Source: an uncultured Myxococcales bacterium (GTDB lineage Bacteria > Myxococcota_A > Bradymonadia > UBA7976 > VGTA01). From it: a stretch of 45,482 nucleotides of DNA. Within the stretch, counting starts at the first letter, position 1, and every line of letters starts with the position of its first letter. Below, piece after piece: positions 26,157 to 33,727 of this stretch. Made by a program: the position numbers and the translations under genes. The DNA lies in contig CAKZRU010000010.1 of NCBI GenBank assembly GCA_937146725.1, forward strand, positions 1 to 45,482, read 5' to 3'. The notes below the pieces were generated by a model. That model was not told where the DNA came from and searched no databases. It saw only the letters and a program-made list of their open reading frames with translations.

Positions 26157-27542
26157 CTAAAATGAATGTAAGGGAGGGTTTAGCGGAGGAGCAAGAATTA
26201 ATCTAGGATCATCAAGCTCAACTTGAGTTAAGTCCAAATTGGGATTGAGCATACGCTTAGGAGGACGACCATTTAGAGAGACCCAGATATCAGCATATAC
26301 AGCGACTTTTTGTTTCAAACGAGTTTCAAAGTCTTGCTTAATCCAATGTGATAACTGCACGATCATATCAGCTTGTCCGGACATTTCACTAAGCTGTCGT
26401 GGCGTAAGATAAGCTTTAGGGTTTACTTCCCACTCTCTTTGGCTACTCAGACTTTTAACCCGATAGGTGAGACTACCGTTCTTCTCTCTCAGCATGACTC
26501 GCCAAGAATAGCGCATCCCTCGCTCACTCCATAAAACATTATCTTCCAACCAAAGAGTTCTTAGTGGAAAGATTATATGAAAGGTGCACCAAATGCAGAT
26601 AAAGCCAATGAGTGAGCGCTTAAGCCAAGGTTTTTGTATTGAAAAATGGTGAGTGGAGTAACTCTCCATTGGTTGATGTGTATGTAAGTCTTTATGCTGA
26701 TCACCCATCATATTTTTTATTTTTTCCCATAATGTGATCGGCCAATTGGGATGAAAAAAGATAGGCGTTAAAAGAGTCATAAGAAGTGGAAAAATACCGA
26801 TATCAAATAATATGTGGGTCATACTATGAAAGCCAATCACCACCAAGTAAGCCCACAAGCGAGTTGTAGACCAAAGCAAGGCAGGTACGATCAACAAATC
26901 ATATAAAAAACCACACCAACTCATAATTAAAGGGGTATAATCAAGGCTAAACAAGGGGCCTATGAATGGTAAATCAACTCGGGAAGATAGCCAAATTGAT
27001 AAGGGCTGACCATAAAATAGCCAATCACTCTCGATTTTTGCTATCGCTGCAAAAACATAAACTAAGCCAAGTTGAAAGCGTAGCAAGTAAAGTGGCCAAG
27101 CTTCTGTACTGATCAGAACTGCTTTTTCTCGCCAAAGGCAATCCAGAGAAAACCTCTGACCCGCAGGGCTTAAAAACAAAGGCATACTTAAGCAAATGAC
27201 CAAATAATAATGATTAAGATAGTTGGTTTGATCAAAGAGTTGCAGGCCAATAAAGCTGGTCACAAAGACGAGTAAGCTTGCTTTGTAAAATAATCCTAAA
27301 GTCACACCTAGCGCAGCGAGTAGAGTGATGGAGATATGCAGATAAAGACCAGTTGGTTCCCAAACCGGCATCCAAGTCGCCCAAGCATATTTAAAAAAGA
27401 AAGTAGGCTTAATCCAAAGTTCTTCAACCCAACCCGATAGCATAAAGCGTATTAGGCTGTAGGACATCACTAGCCCATACATAATGCGAAAGAGAGCCAT
27501 TGAAGCCGTTGAAAAGGCTTCATGGTGCTCTGCTTTAGTCAT
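26157..27542 (-). CDS. HTTM-domain (vitamin K-dependent gamma-carboxylase-like) membrane protein
   Basis: The protein has 461 residues and several transmembrane helices (ALFRIMYGLVMSYSLIRFML, YLHISITLLAALGVTLGLFY, LLVFVTSFIGLQLFDQTNYLNHYYLVICL, LYLLRFQLGLVYVFAAIAKIESDWLFYGQPL, LLMTLLTPIFF). The blocks DQTNYLNHYYL and FQLGLVYVFAAIAKIESDWL match the HTTM family, whose eukaryotic member carboxylates Glu residues; in bacteria the biochemical role is mostly unknown. The frame is open to a GTG at 27569, but ATG 27540-27542 overlaps the imelysin stop (ATGACTAA) and has AGGGAG upstream. It is placed between imelysin and the TonB receptor, an association seen in iron-regulated loci of other bacteria. 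Confidence 0.82.
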   Translation of the reverse strand: MTKAEHHEAFSTASMALFRIMYGLVMSYSLIRFMLSGWVEELWIKPTFFFKYAWATWMPVWEPTGLYLHISITLLAALGVTLGLFYKASLLVFVTSFIGLQLFDQTNYLNHYYLVICLSMPLFLSPAGQRFSLDCLWREKAVLISTEAWPLYLLRFQLGLVYVFAAIAKIESDWLFYGQPLSIWLSSRVDLPFIGPLFSLDYTPLIMSWCGFLYDLLIVPALLWSTTRLWAYLVVIGFHSMTHILFDIGIFPLLMTLLTPIFFHPNWPITLWEKIKNMMGDQHKDLHTHQPMESYSTHHFSIQKPWLKRSLIGFICIWCTFHIIFPLRTLWLEDNVLWSERGMRYSWRVMLREKNGSLTYRVKSLSSQREWEVNPKAYLTPRQLSEMSGQADMIVQLSHWIKQDFETRLKQKVAVYADIWVSLNGRPPKRMLNPNLDLTQVELDDPRLILAPPLNPPLHSF

Positions 27543-28818
27543 TATCTCCAGCTCCCTCTTGAGGTACACTAAGATTAAGTACAGTCACAAATTGACTCTT
27601 TAATAAATCACAAAGTTCCTTAATCTTGGTGTGTAAAGCTGTGATGGAAGCTGGATTATCTTGGAGTGCTTCTTCAAAGGATGAAATATTGTCAAGCAAG
27701 CTTAATGCCTCACTGATATGAAGTTCTATTGCTTCACTTAATTCGGCAGCGCCTTCCTGCTCTAATAAATGATCAAAGCCGTATACCGGAATTGCTGCTG
27801 CGTTTGGTTCAGGATTTAGTCTAAGATCAAGTAGGTATTCTCCCTTGAATAATGCTTGTAATGCTTTAAGATTATTAGCTAATGCAAGGTGGCTTAAGTT
27901 GGAACTACGTAGCTCTAGCTGTTCGGGGCACTGACTTTCTAGGCAAGTCATGTAAATGCCGGCCGGAGCGCCTAGCTTTAAGTCTTTGACGACCTCATCA
28001 AAGTAAAACATACCAGCAAAAACTTGGTCGATGACTTCTCGCTGTGAGTTAAATGGGGTACTAGCCTTGGTAAAAGCCTGTCCAAACTCGCCCTCCCAAG
28101 CCTGATGGATCGCTGTATAGCCCTGCTGTAGTCCTTGACTTAAACTTGCTAAATACGCCCAACGTTGGTTCTCAACTTGATTGGGATCATCTTGAAACTG
28201 GGCCCATTCGCCCTCACGAATGATCCGAGTAGAATCTGGACACACGCTTTCACTGCCCTCCTTAAAGAGTAGGTGTTCCATTGCATCTAGGCCAATGACA
28301 TTGATGGCAGCATTAGAGAGCCAAGCATCAGCTTCATAGTCAGCAGTCGCCCAAACCTGTTCAACTCGACAAGGATTAGACAGGGGAAAGGCATAAATCT
28401 GATCACGTAGGTCTTGCCCAGCAATTCTTAAGCCCGAGACACCCGCCGGACCAAACTGAAAAAGCTCTAACCATTGCCAATGAAGCATCACATCTTGCCA
28501 AGCGACTTGGCTTAGGCCTAAATCTTTTTGGGTAATCGACTCATCAAGGGCATCAAGTTTGATCTTAAAGTCAGTAAGTAAGGGTAAAACAAGATGCTGC
28601 TTAATACTTGCTAAAAGCTGTCCCCGGCCTTCGTCATAGACTTCATTATTGCTGTTACTCAGCTCTGCTTCACAGCTAAAAATACTCAAGAGCAATAAGA
28701 ATAGACAACATAAGTTTTTCCACTTTCCTGCTTGGGTCTCAATGGTTGTTTGAGTCTCAGCGGCTGTTTGGGTCTTAATGATTGACCTGATCATGTTGCT
28801 ACTTTTACTATTTTTCAT
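27535..28818 (-). CDS. Imelysin-family (M75-like) lipoprotein
   Basis: The protein has 427 residues. After a 30-residue polar leader containing ETQ repeats, a hydrophobic stretch ends SIFSC, with Cys49 as a likely lipidation site. The helical imelysin fold follows, with the block GLDAMEHLLF near residue 176; the third position is Asp where the classical GxHxxE motif has His, so peptidase activity is doubtful. WQWLELFQFGPAGVSGLRIAGQDLRDQIYAFPLSNPCRVEQ is also typical. Imelysin-like proteins are periplasmic or outer-membrane iron-regulated proteins. It is the first gene of the operon, with a Fur box about 30 bases upstream of the ATG. An in-frame ATG at 28794 is an alternative start. Confidence 0.85.
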   Translation of the reverse strand: MKNSKSSNMIRSIIKTQTAAETQTTIETQAGKWKNLCCLFLLLLSIFSCEAELSNSNNEVYDEGRGQLLASIKQHLVLPLLTDFKIKLDALDESITQKDLGLSQVAWQDVMLHWQWLELFQFGPAGVSGLRIAGQDLRDQIYAFPLSNPCRVEQVWATADYEADAWLSNAAINVIGLDAMEHLLFKEGSESVCPDSTRIIREGEWAQFQDDPNQVENQRWAYLASLSQGLQQGYTAIHQAWEGEFGQAFTKASTPFNSQREVIDQVFAGMFYFDEVVKDLKLGAPAGIYMTCLESQCPEQLELRSSNLSHLALANNLKALQALFKGEYLLDLRLNPEPNAAAIPVYGFDHLLEQEGAAELSEAIELHISEALSLLDNISSFEEALQDNPASITALHTKIKELCDLLKSQFVTVLNLSVPQEGAGDND

Positions 28819-28848
28819 ATCTTAATCGCGATCTCAGCCAAGTGACTT

Positions 28849-28863
28849 TGATAATCATTATCA
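28849..28863. promoter_or_regulatory. Fur box (perfect 7-1-7 palindrome)
   Basis: TGATAAT-C-ATTATCA is a perfect inverted repeat equal to the 7-1-7 Fur consensus core. It lies 30 bases upstream of the imelysin start, where a repressor would block the promoter of the imelysin-HTTM-TonB receptor operon. The sequence is seen directly; Fe(II)-Fur binding is inferred. Confidence 0.85.
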
Positions 28864-28879
28864 TTTAGCTATAAGCATT

Positions 28880-28896
28880 AACCTTTAATTAAGGTT
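28880..28896. repeat. Inverted repeat upstream of Fur box
   Basis: AACCTT (28880-28885) and AAGGTT (28891-28896) form a perfect 6-bp inverted repeat with a TAATT spacer, about 16 bases upstream of the Fur box relative to the operon. It could be a second operator; this is weak. Confidence 0.3.
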
Positions 28897-28917
28897 TATG
28901 CAAGTTATTATTCTTTC

Positions 28918-28981
28918 GAGTCAATATTCTTTTGAGTCAATATTCTTTTGAGTCAATATTCTTTTGAGTCAATATTCTTTT
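28918..28981. repeat. 16-bp tandem repeat, 4 copies
   Basis: GAGTCAATATTCTTTT is repeated head to tail four times in the gap between the imelysin operon promoter and lspA. A diverged partial copy precedes it from about 28908. The period is not a multiple of three and no gene covers it. Confidence 0.92.
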
Positions 28982-29068
28982 GAGTTAAAAGATACTTGCC
29001 TGCGAGTTAGGCTTCTTTGAGTTAATCTTCTTTTGAGTTAAAAGATACTTGCCTGCGAGTTAGGCTTC
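28975..29068. repeat. 41-bp exact direct repeat, two copies 53 bp apart
   Basis: The 41-base segments at 28975-29015 and 29028-29068 are identical. Each contains TTCTTTTGAGTTAAAAG and GCCTGCGAGTTAGGC, where GCCT and AGGC can form a short hairpin. They overlap the end of the 16-bp array and lie just downstream of lspA, so transcripts of lspA would run through both. Confidence 0.9.
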
Positions 29069-29078
29069 AAAAAAGGAG

Positions 29079-29717
29079 TTAGTTAGCTGCTTTTTGTGCC
29101 TCTTTGGCGGCTTTATACTCAGCAATCATTTGTTGGATCATGTCAATCACCATCAAGCCTACGCCCACAGAAATAGAAATATCAGCCACATTAAATGTAG
29201 GCCAATGATGCACGCCGATATGCCAATCAATAAAGTCGATGACATAGCCTATTTGTAGGCGATCAATCAGGTTGCCAATCGCTCCGCCACAAATGAGGAC
29301 AAGAGCTGTTTGCATTAACTTTTGGCCATGACTTTTATAATAGACAACGAGTAATACACCCAAAGCGATTGCACTTAACACCACAAAAAATGGTACTCGT
29401 AAAGTTTCAGGCAGATCCTTAAAAATCCCCCAAGCAGCGCCCTTATTACCCACAAGACGATAGTTGAACCATTCGGTCACTTTAATCACTTTGGTTTGTA
29501 ATTCGGCCGGATTGAGAGGAACTCCGGCGACAACGGCAGCATTCCCAGTGTATAATGTCTTGGCTGCCCAAGCTTTGGACCATTGATCAAGCCAAACTGA
29601 AATCACACTTCCTAAAACCAACCAAAAGGTAGGTTGTCGCCAATCTCCAACACTGTGATTATCCGCAGATTGCTGTTCTGAAGCAGTATTATCGTTTTTT
29701 TTCTCTAACAGGCTCAT
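29079..29717 (-). CDS. lspA: Prolipoprotein signal peptidase (signal peptidase II)
   Basis: An inner-membrane aspartic protease that cleaves the signal peptide of diacylglyceryl-modified prolipoproteins. Four transmembrane segments are visible (FWLVLGSVISVWLDQWSKAWA, VPFFVVLSAIALGVLLVVYY, ALVLICGGAIGNLIDRL, ISISVGVGLMVIDMIQQMI). The catalytic aspartates are D152 in GNLIDR and D179 in FNVADIS. A polar N-terminal tail of about 35 residues precedes the first helix. The frame is open upstream to 29816, but ATG 29717 is preferred because GAGAGGTCGAGT lies just before it. The many lipoproteins in the window are its expected substrates. Confidence 0.95.
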   Translation of the reverse strand: MSLLEKKNDNTASEQQSADNHSVGDWRQPTFWLVLGSVISVWLDQWSKAWAAKTLYTGNAAVVAGVPLNPAELQTKVIKVTEWFNYRLVGNKGAAWGIFKDLPETLRVPFFVVLSAIALGVLLVVYYKSHGQKLMQTALVLICGGAIGNLIDRLQIGYVIDFIDWHIGVHHWPTFNVADISISVGVGLMVIDMIQQMIAEYKAAKEAQKAAN

Positions 29718-29842
29718 ACTCGACCTCTCTGTGACGCCATTTGTGCAGGCCACCTTAGCGAGAACTGATCTTAAAATGCAAGCCTTGTCAAAAAATCTAA
29801 ATATAGCTTCATACAATCGAAAAACTGATTATGGAGTATCAA

Positions 29843-32590
29843 TCACCTCACACAGCGTCCGCCTAACGTTGGTCCAAGGCGAGTTTCAGCACCTTGTCCA
29901 CATATATTGAGGAAGTTATCATTGCTGTTATTGAAATGCTCAAAGCAAGTATAAATACGTCTAGTTGAACCAGACACTGAGTACTCTGAACTAATTTCCC
30001 AAACATTGCCTCCCAAGTCACAAATATCAAGATCATTGGGATTTTGTTCTAGACTGCAAACCGATTGAGGCAAATTACTTGCATTTGGACAGGTGCCTAG
30101 GTTTGAATTACTGCAGTTCAAAGGCGCAAAAGCTTGTAATATAGCTAATAGTTCAGCTTCAGTTGCTAAACGCCCACCAATCCATGAGCAATATTCCCCA
30201 AGTTGATGAGCCTCAAAGGTAGGTCGTGGTTGACCTTGAACAACCGGTTCAATTGGTACATTTGGATCAACCCTTAGACAACGAAGTGGATTTGTTTCCG
30301 GCTCATTACTTACCTGAGCTTCAGAAATGTAATTACAACCATTTCGTGAATCTGTTTGGTTCACAACCTCATAATTTATTGGATCATTTGCACAAGCTCC
30401 GGCCGCCACACAATCACGATAGGCACCAAAGGTAACCTCATGACGTAAAACATCAAGATTTAATCCCGGTGCAGAAATCCAAGCACAGGGATCGGCAATC
30501 CCATCGTTGTCACTGTCACGATTGGAAGGAGCATCACAGGTATCTCCTAATTGGTTATTAATACAGGTTGAATGAGCTGTACTTACACATTGTGTATTTA
30601 AATCACATTGAACCTCAGATGACGTAAAGTCCTCATCAATCCGAGTATCACAATCGTTATCTAGGCCATCACAAACATCTGGAGCACCCACAATACTTAT
30701 TGGTTGGCAAGTGTCAATAACTTGACCATTGGTACATCTTAATTCACCGGTACTGGTACACTCACCGATCCCACAGGAACTTGCTGTGGTCGCATAGTCC
30801 TCATCTATATTTCCATCGCAATCTTGGTCTGTATTATCACAGCTTGCATCCTGAGTCGTTTGGGCCTCAAGGGGCGTACAGGTATCAACTAGGTTTCCAT
30901 CTTGGCAAATAAACTGGCCCGGTTGCTGACAGAGTCCATTACCGCAGGTCGGAGAAGCATAAGGCGTAAAGTCCTCATCGACATCACCATTACAGTTTTC
31001 ATCAAGGCCATTACAGGTCTCATCGGTTTGACGCGTGGGCGAACCTTGCACACAGCTATCGTTCACAACTCCATTCACACAGGTAAGCTCACCAAAAGCT
31101 CTACATACGCCTTGTCCACATTCAGAAGCAGAGCTTACATACCCCTCATCCGTACTTCCGTCACAGTCGCCATCTTGTCCGTCACATAGAGTATCATTTG
31201 GGTTGCTTGGTGCTAAGATTGTACAGCTATCTACCACTTGTCCATTTTGGCAACTTAGACGACCGGTTGAGCGACATACACCTTGACCACAGCTGGTGGC
31301 TTGTTCTTGATACCCCTCATCAATATTTCCATCACAATCATTATCAATGCCATCACAGTTGTTATCAATTTCGCCTTGGGCCGGAGTACCGGCCATACAT
31401 GTATCAACCACTTGGCCAGCTTGACAAAGTTCTTGTCCGGTTGCCGTACACACACCCAAGCCACATTGAGTATTACTGATCTGATGAGCTTCATCGATAT
31501 TTCCATCACAATCACTATCAAGGCCATCACAAAGATCGTCTTCGGCAGGTCCCGGAATAAGAGCAATACAATCATTAAACTCTTGACCATTTGTACAAAA
31601 ACTTGTGCCCGATTGAGCACAACTACCTAGCCCACAAGTGACTGATATCTGTTGGTAATCTTCATCAACTTGGCCATCACAGTCATTATCGATCCCATCG
31701 CAACTTTGATCATCACTGCTGGGCGCGGGCATGTCTTGGACTTGGCAACTTAAATTACCCTCAACACAAGCGATTGCACCACTTGTCTCGCAGACGCCCA
31801 AACCAAGAATACAACTTTCACCACCTAAATCTTCATCAATTTGACCATCACAGTCATTATCAATGGTGTCACAGCTTTCAAGAGTAGCTTGATTGGTCAC
31901 ACATACCAACATTTCTGATTGGCATTCATAAGTGCCCAAGGCACAATTACCCACACCTTGTTCACCAGAGCAGGGTGCACCGATTAGATCACTTGGGCAA
32001 GTGTTCATATCAGCACCGCCCATGTCAGTGCCGCCCATATCAGTGCCGCCCATATCAGTGCCGCCCATATCTGTATCAGTCACGGAACTACATGCACTTA
32101 AGACCTCTTCGTTGTTACTTTGAATATCACAGCTCATCTCATTGGAGAAACGAATCATTGTGCGTTCATTGCCCACTGTGACTTCATCGTGCTGTAAGCG
32201 GAGTAAGCATCCATCGGAACAGGTTGTGTTTGGCGTGAGTCCTAAGCAATCGCTAGATTCATTATTAAGGAAAAAAAGAGAGCCTACAAAGCGATCTCCT
32301 AGTTCTTGACTTAATAAGGGTTCATCAAAAACTAGTTGACCCGTGGAGTCTACGGCAAAGCGATTATATCTTACTAAGGCCCGCTCATCTCTTTCTTGAG
32401 TCACATAACAACCCAGAGTCATTTGACTAAATAAGCTTTGCTGGCAGAGCTCACCATCTACACAGCCATTTAAATCCAAGCTCATCTCTTGAGTCTGATA
32501 AAATACGTTAGGATCACAGGCCCAAAAAAGGCTGACAAAGATCATAAATCGCCAGCATAAACCGAGCGACAGAGAAACTGAAGAATGCAT
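29843..32590 (-). CDS. Lipoprotein with eight MopE-type repeats and a SUMF1-like C-terminus
   Basis: The protein has about 915 residues. The signal ends SLFWAC, a probable lipobox. A DMGGT-repeat linker follows, then eight copies of CDGxDNDCDGxxDEgy (from CDTIDNDCDGQIDED to CDGLDNDCDTRIDEDF) alternating with CGxGxCxxxGxxxCxNGxxxDxC modules; such repeats occur in MopE of Methylococcus and many myxobacterial surface proteins and probably bind Ca2+ and form disulfides. A DRDNDGIADPC block leads to a C-terminal SUMF1-like domain (LRHEVTFGAYRDCVAAGAC, GEYCSWIGGRLATEAELLAIL, CDLGGNVWEISSE, GPTLGGRCVR). The latter lacks the FGE catalytic cysteine motif. ATG 32590 has AAGGACC upstream and is preferred over 32617. 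Confidence 0.85.
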   Translation of the reverse strand: MHSSVSLSLGLCWRFMIFVSLFWACDPNVFYQTQEMSLDLNGCVDGELCQQSLFSQMTLGCYVTQERDERALVRYNRFAVDSTGQLVFDEPLLSQELGDRFVGSLFFLNNESSDCLGLTPNTTCSDGCLLRLQHDEVTVGNERTMIRFSNEMSCDIQSNNEEVLSACSSVTDTDMGGTDMGGTDMGGTDMGGADMNTCPSDLIGAPCSGEQGVGNCALGTYECQSEMLVCVTNQATLESCDTIDNDCDGQIDEDLGGESCILGLGVCETSGAIACVEGNLSCQVQDMPAPSSDDQSCDGIDNDCDGQVDEDYQQISVTCGLGSCAQSGTSFCTNGQEFNDCIALIPGPAEDDLCDGLDSDCDGNIDEAHQISNTQCGLGVCTATGQELCQAGQVVDTCMAGTPAQGEIDNNCDGIDNDCDGNIDEGYQEQATSCGQGVCRSTGRLSCQNGQVVDSCTILAPSNPNDTLCDGQDGDCDGSTDEGYVSSASECGQGVCRAFGELTCVNGVVNDSCVQGSPTRQTDETCNGLDENCNGDVDEDFTPYASPTCGNGLCQQPGQFICQDGNLVDTCTPLEAQTTQDASCDNTDQDCDGNIDEDYATTASSCGIGECTSTGELRCTNGQVIDTCQPISIVGAPDVCDGLDNDCDTRIDEDFTSSEVQCDLNTQCVSTAHSTCINNQLGDTCDAPSNRDSDNDGIADPCAWISAPGLNLDVLRHEVTFGAYRDCVAAGACANDPINYEVVNQTDSRNGCNYISEAQVSNEPETNPLRCLRVDPNVPIEPVVQGQPRPTFEAHQLGEYCSWIGGRLATEAELLAILQAFAPLNCSNSNLGTCPNASNLPQSVCSLEQNPNDLDICDLGGNVWEISSEYSVSGSTRRIYTCFEHFNNSNDNFLNICGQGAETRLGPTLGGRCVR
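32006..32065 (-). repeat. 15-bp in-frame tandem repeat, 4 copies
   Basis: Four 15-bp units encode the DMGGT/DMGGA linker between the lipoprotein N-domain and its first Cys-rich module. Such Met-Gly-Gly linkers follow the lipidated or N-terminal domain in related surface proteins. Confidence 0.9.
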
Positions 32591-32613
32591 GGGAGGTCCT
32601 TGGTAATAATCAA

Positions 32614-33618
32614 TCACTGTTTAAAGGCTCTCACAGCCTGTATCATTTGTTCAACAATTGTCTGTAGTTTAATCATTAAGCTGGCCTCATCTGGTGTCAT
32701 TTTTGGTCGATTCTGATTACCCACCACAAAGCGTTCTTCGTCAAGATTACCAATGACATCTTGCTCTTGTTCTATACTTTCAATAAAGGACATCAGTGTT
32801 TGAAAAACCTCGTCTGCACCCAATGAGCGAGCACTCAATTCATTACTTAGATAAAGCTCTTGATGCTTTTTTAGGGCTAGAATAGCCTCGGAAAAAGCTT
32901 CTTTTTTACTCATCCCTTGGCAATCCAGCTTTAGAGATTTAAGTAAACATTCGCCTTTGATACGGTCCAAGGGTCTTAGATCTTTAATAACCAGAAATAA
33001 ACGGGCTACATCATAGATGGGTGCACAGATTTCTTGAATGATTGCGGAGCTTGGCTTGAGAATAGGTATGATGGCATCAGTTTGTTGCTCTTCAGTTTGT
33101 TGCTCTTCAGTTTGTTGCTCTTCAGTTTGTTGCTCTTCACTGTCTAAATCTACTTCTTGGACAACCTTAACTGAGACCTCCGTTTGCTGATGATCATCCA
33201 ATGCAAACTCCAAGTTCTTACGCCTTGCTTTTTTCTGCTCAAGCTTAGTGATCACAAGTTGTGGAATACATTGCATAATCGCTTCGATTTCTGAAACCGC
33301 TGTCCATAGCTGAGTGTAATTTGAATATACCATATCATCAGGACTTACTTGGCCTTTTTTGGCCCATTCCTGAATTAATTCATAATTGGGGGCTCGGTAT
33401 GTCGCGTCACCACGCTTGAGAATAAGCTGTTCCCGCTCAGGAATCATTGAACTGAGCATGGGATCACGCTGTACTAAGCGCCACTGTGGACTTTCTGGAG
33501 TTTTATATTCATCGGTCAGTTTAAGCCGGCCTTCACGAGCCCACTGGCATAATGTGTCCCAAGAGTTAGCTTGAAACTTTTTTTGCTCTCGCCTTACCCA
33601 ATAGCCGTCGTGACTCAT
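32614..33618 (-). CDS. Cytoplasmic protein with two GYF_2-like modules
   Basis: The protein has 334 residues and no signal. Residues about 5-50 (GYWVRREQKKFQANSWDTLCQWAREGRLKLTDEYKTPESPQWRLV) and 66-114 (ILKRGDATYRAPNYELIQEWAKKGQVSPDDMVYSNYTQLWTAV) are two diverged copies of a GYF_2/DUF4339-like fold, where a tryptophan-containing strand closes each module. An acidic linker with four EEQQT repeats follows, then a helical C-terminal domain (IYDVARLFLVIKDLRPLDRIKGECLLKSLKLDCQG...). GYF-like modules usually bind peptides. Its stop overlaps the upstream open frame of the MopE-repeat lipoprotein, so the two are probably co-transcribed. AAGGAGTTCAT precedes the ATG. The cellular role is unknown. 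Confidence 0.65.
   Translation of the reverse strand: MSHDGYWVRREQKKFQANSWDTLCQWAREGRLKLTDEYKTPESPQWRLVQRDPMLSSMIPEREQLILKRGDATYRAPNYELIQEWAKKGQVSPDDMVYSNYTQLWTAVSEIEAIMQCIPQLVITKLEQKKARRKNLEFALDDHQQTEVSVKVVQEVDLDSEEQQTEEQQTEEQQTEEQQTDAIIPILKPSSAIIQEICAPIYDVARLFLVIKDLRPLDRIKGECLLKSLKLDCQGMSKKEAFSEAILALKKHQELYLSNELSARSLGADEVFQTLMSFIESIEQEQDVIGNLDEERFVVGNQNRPKMTPDEASLMIKLQTIVEQMIQAVRAFKQ
33077..33136 (-). repeat. 15-bp in-frame tandem repeat, 4 copies
   Basis: Four identical 15-bp units (TCAGTTTGTTGCTCT on the + strand) encode EEQQT in the acidic linker of the GYF-like protein. Confidence 0.95.
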
Positions 33619-33727
33619 ATGAACTCCTTACATGACGAATGACTATTAAAATATTTATAACTGTGTATATACTCTTTAACAGATCATCCGCTAAAATCAT
33701 CATCTAAGTAATGCGAAATGGGAGTCT

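Noticed and set aside
28975..29068. 41-bp direct repeats as attachment sites of an integrated element
   Set aside because: Copies are only 12 bases apart, enclose no gene, and no integrase or tRNA is near.
29786..29791. Perfect TTGACA -35 box upstream of lspA on the minus strand
   Set aside because: No acceptable -10 hexamer occurs 16-18 bases downstream, so the promoter call is not supported.
29820..29845. TGATT/AATCA hairpin followed by T run as terminator of the MopE lipoprotein gene
   Set aside because: The stem is only five AT-rich pairs and overlaps the stop codon; too weak to list as a feature.
30226..32181. Plus-strand open frames across the MopE lipoprotein gene
   Set aside because: They are complements of the Cys/Asp repeat array, show no recognisable domain and lack ribosome binding sites.
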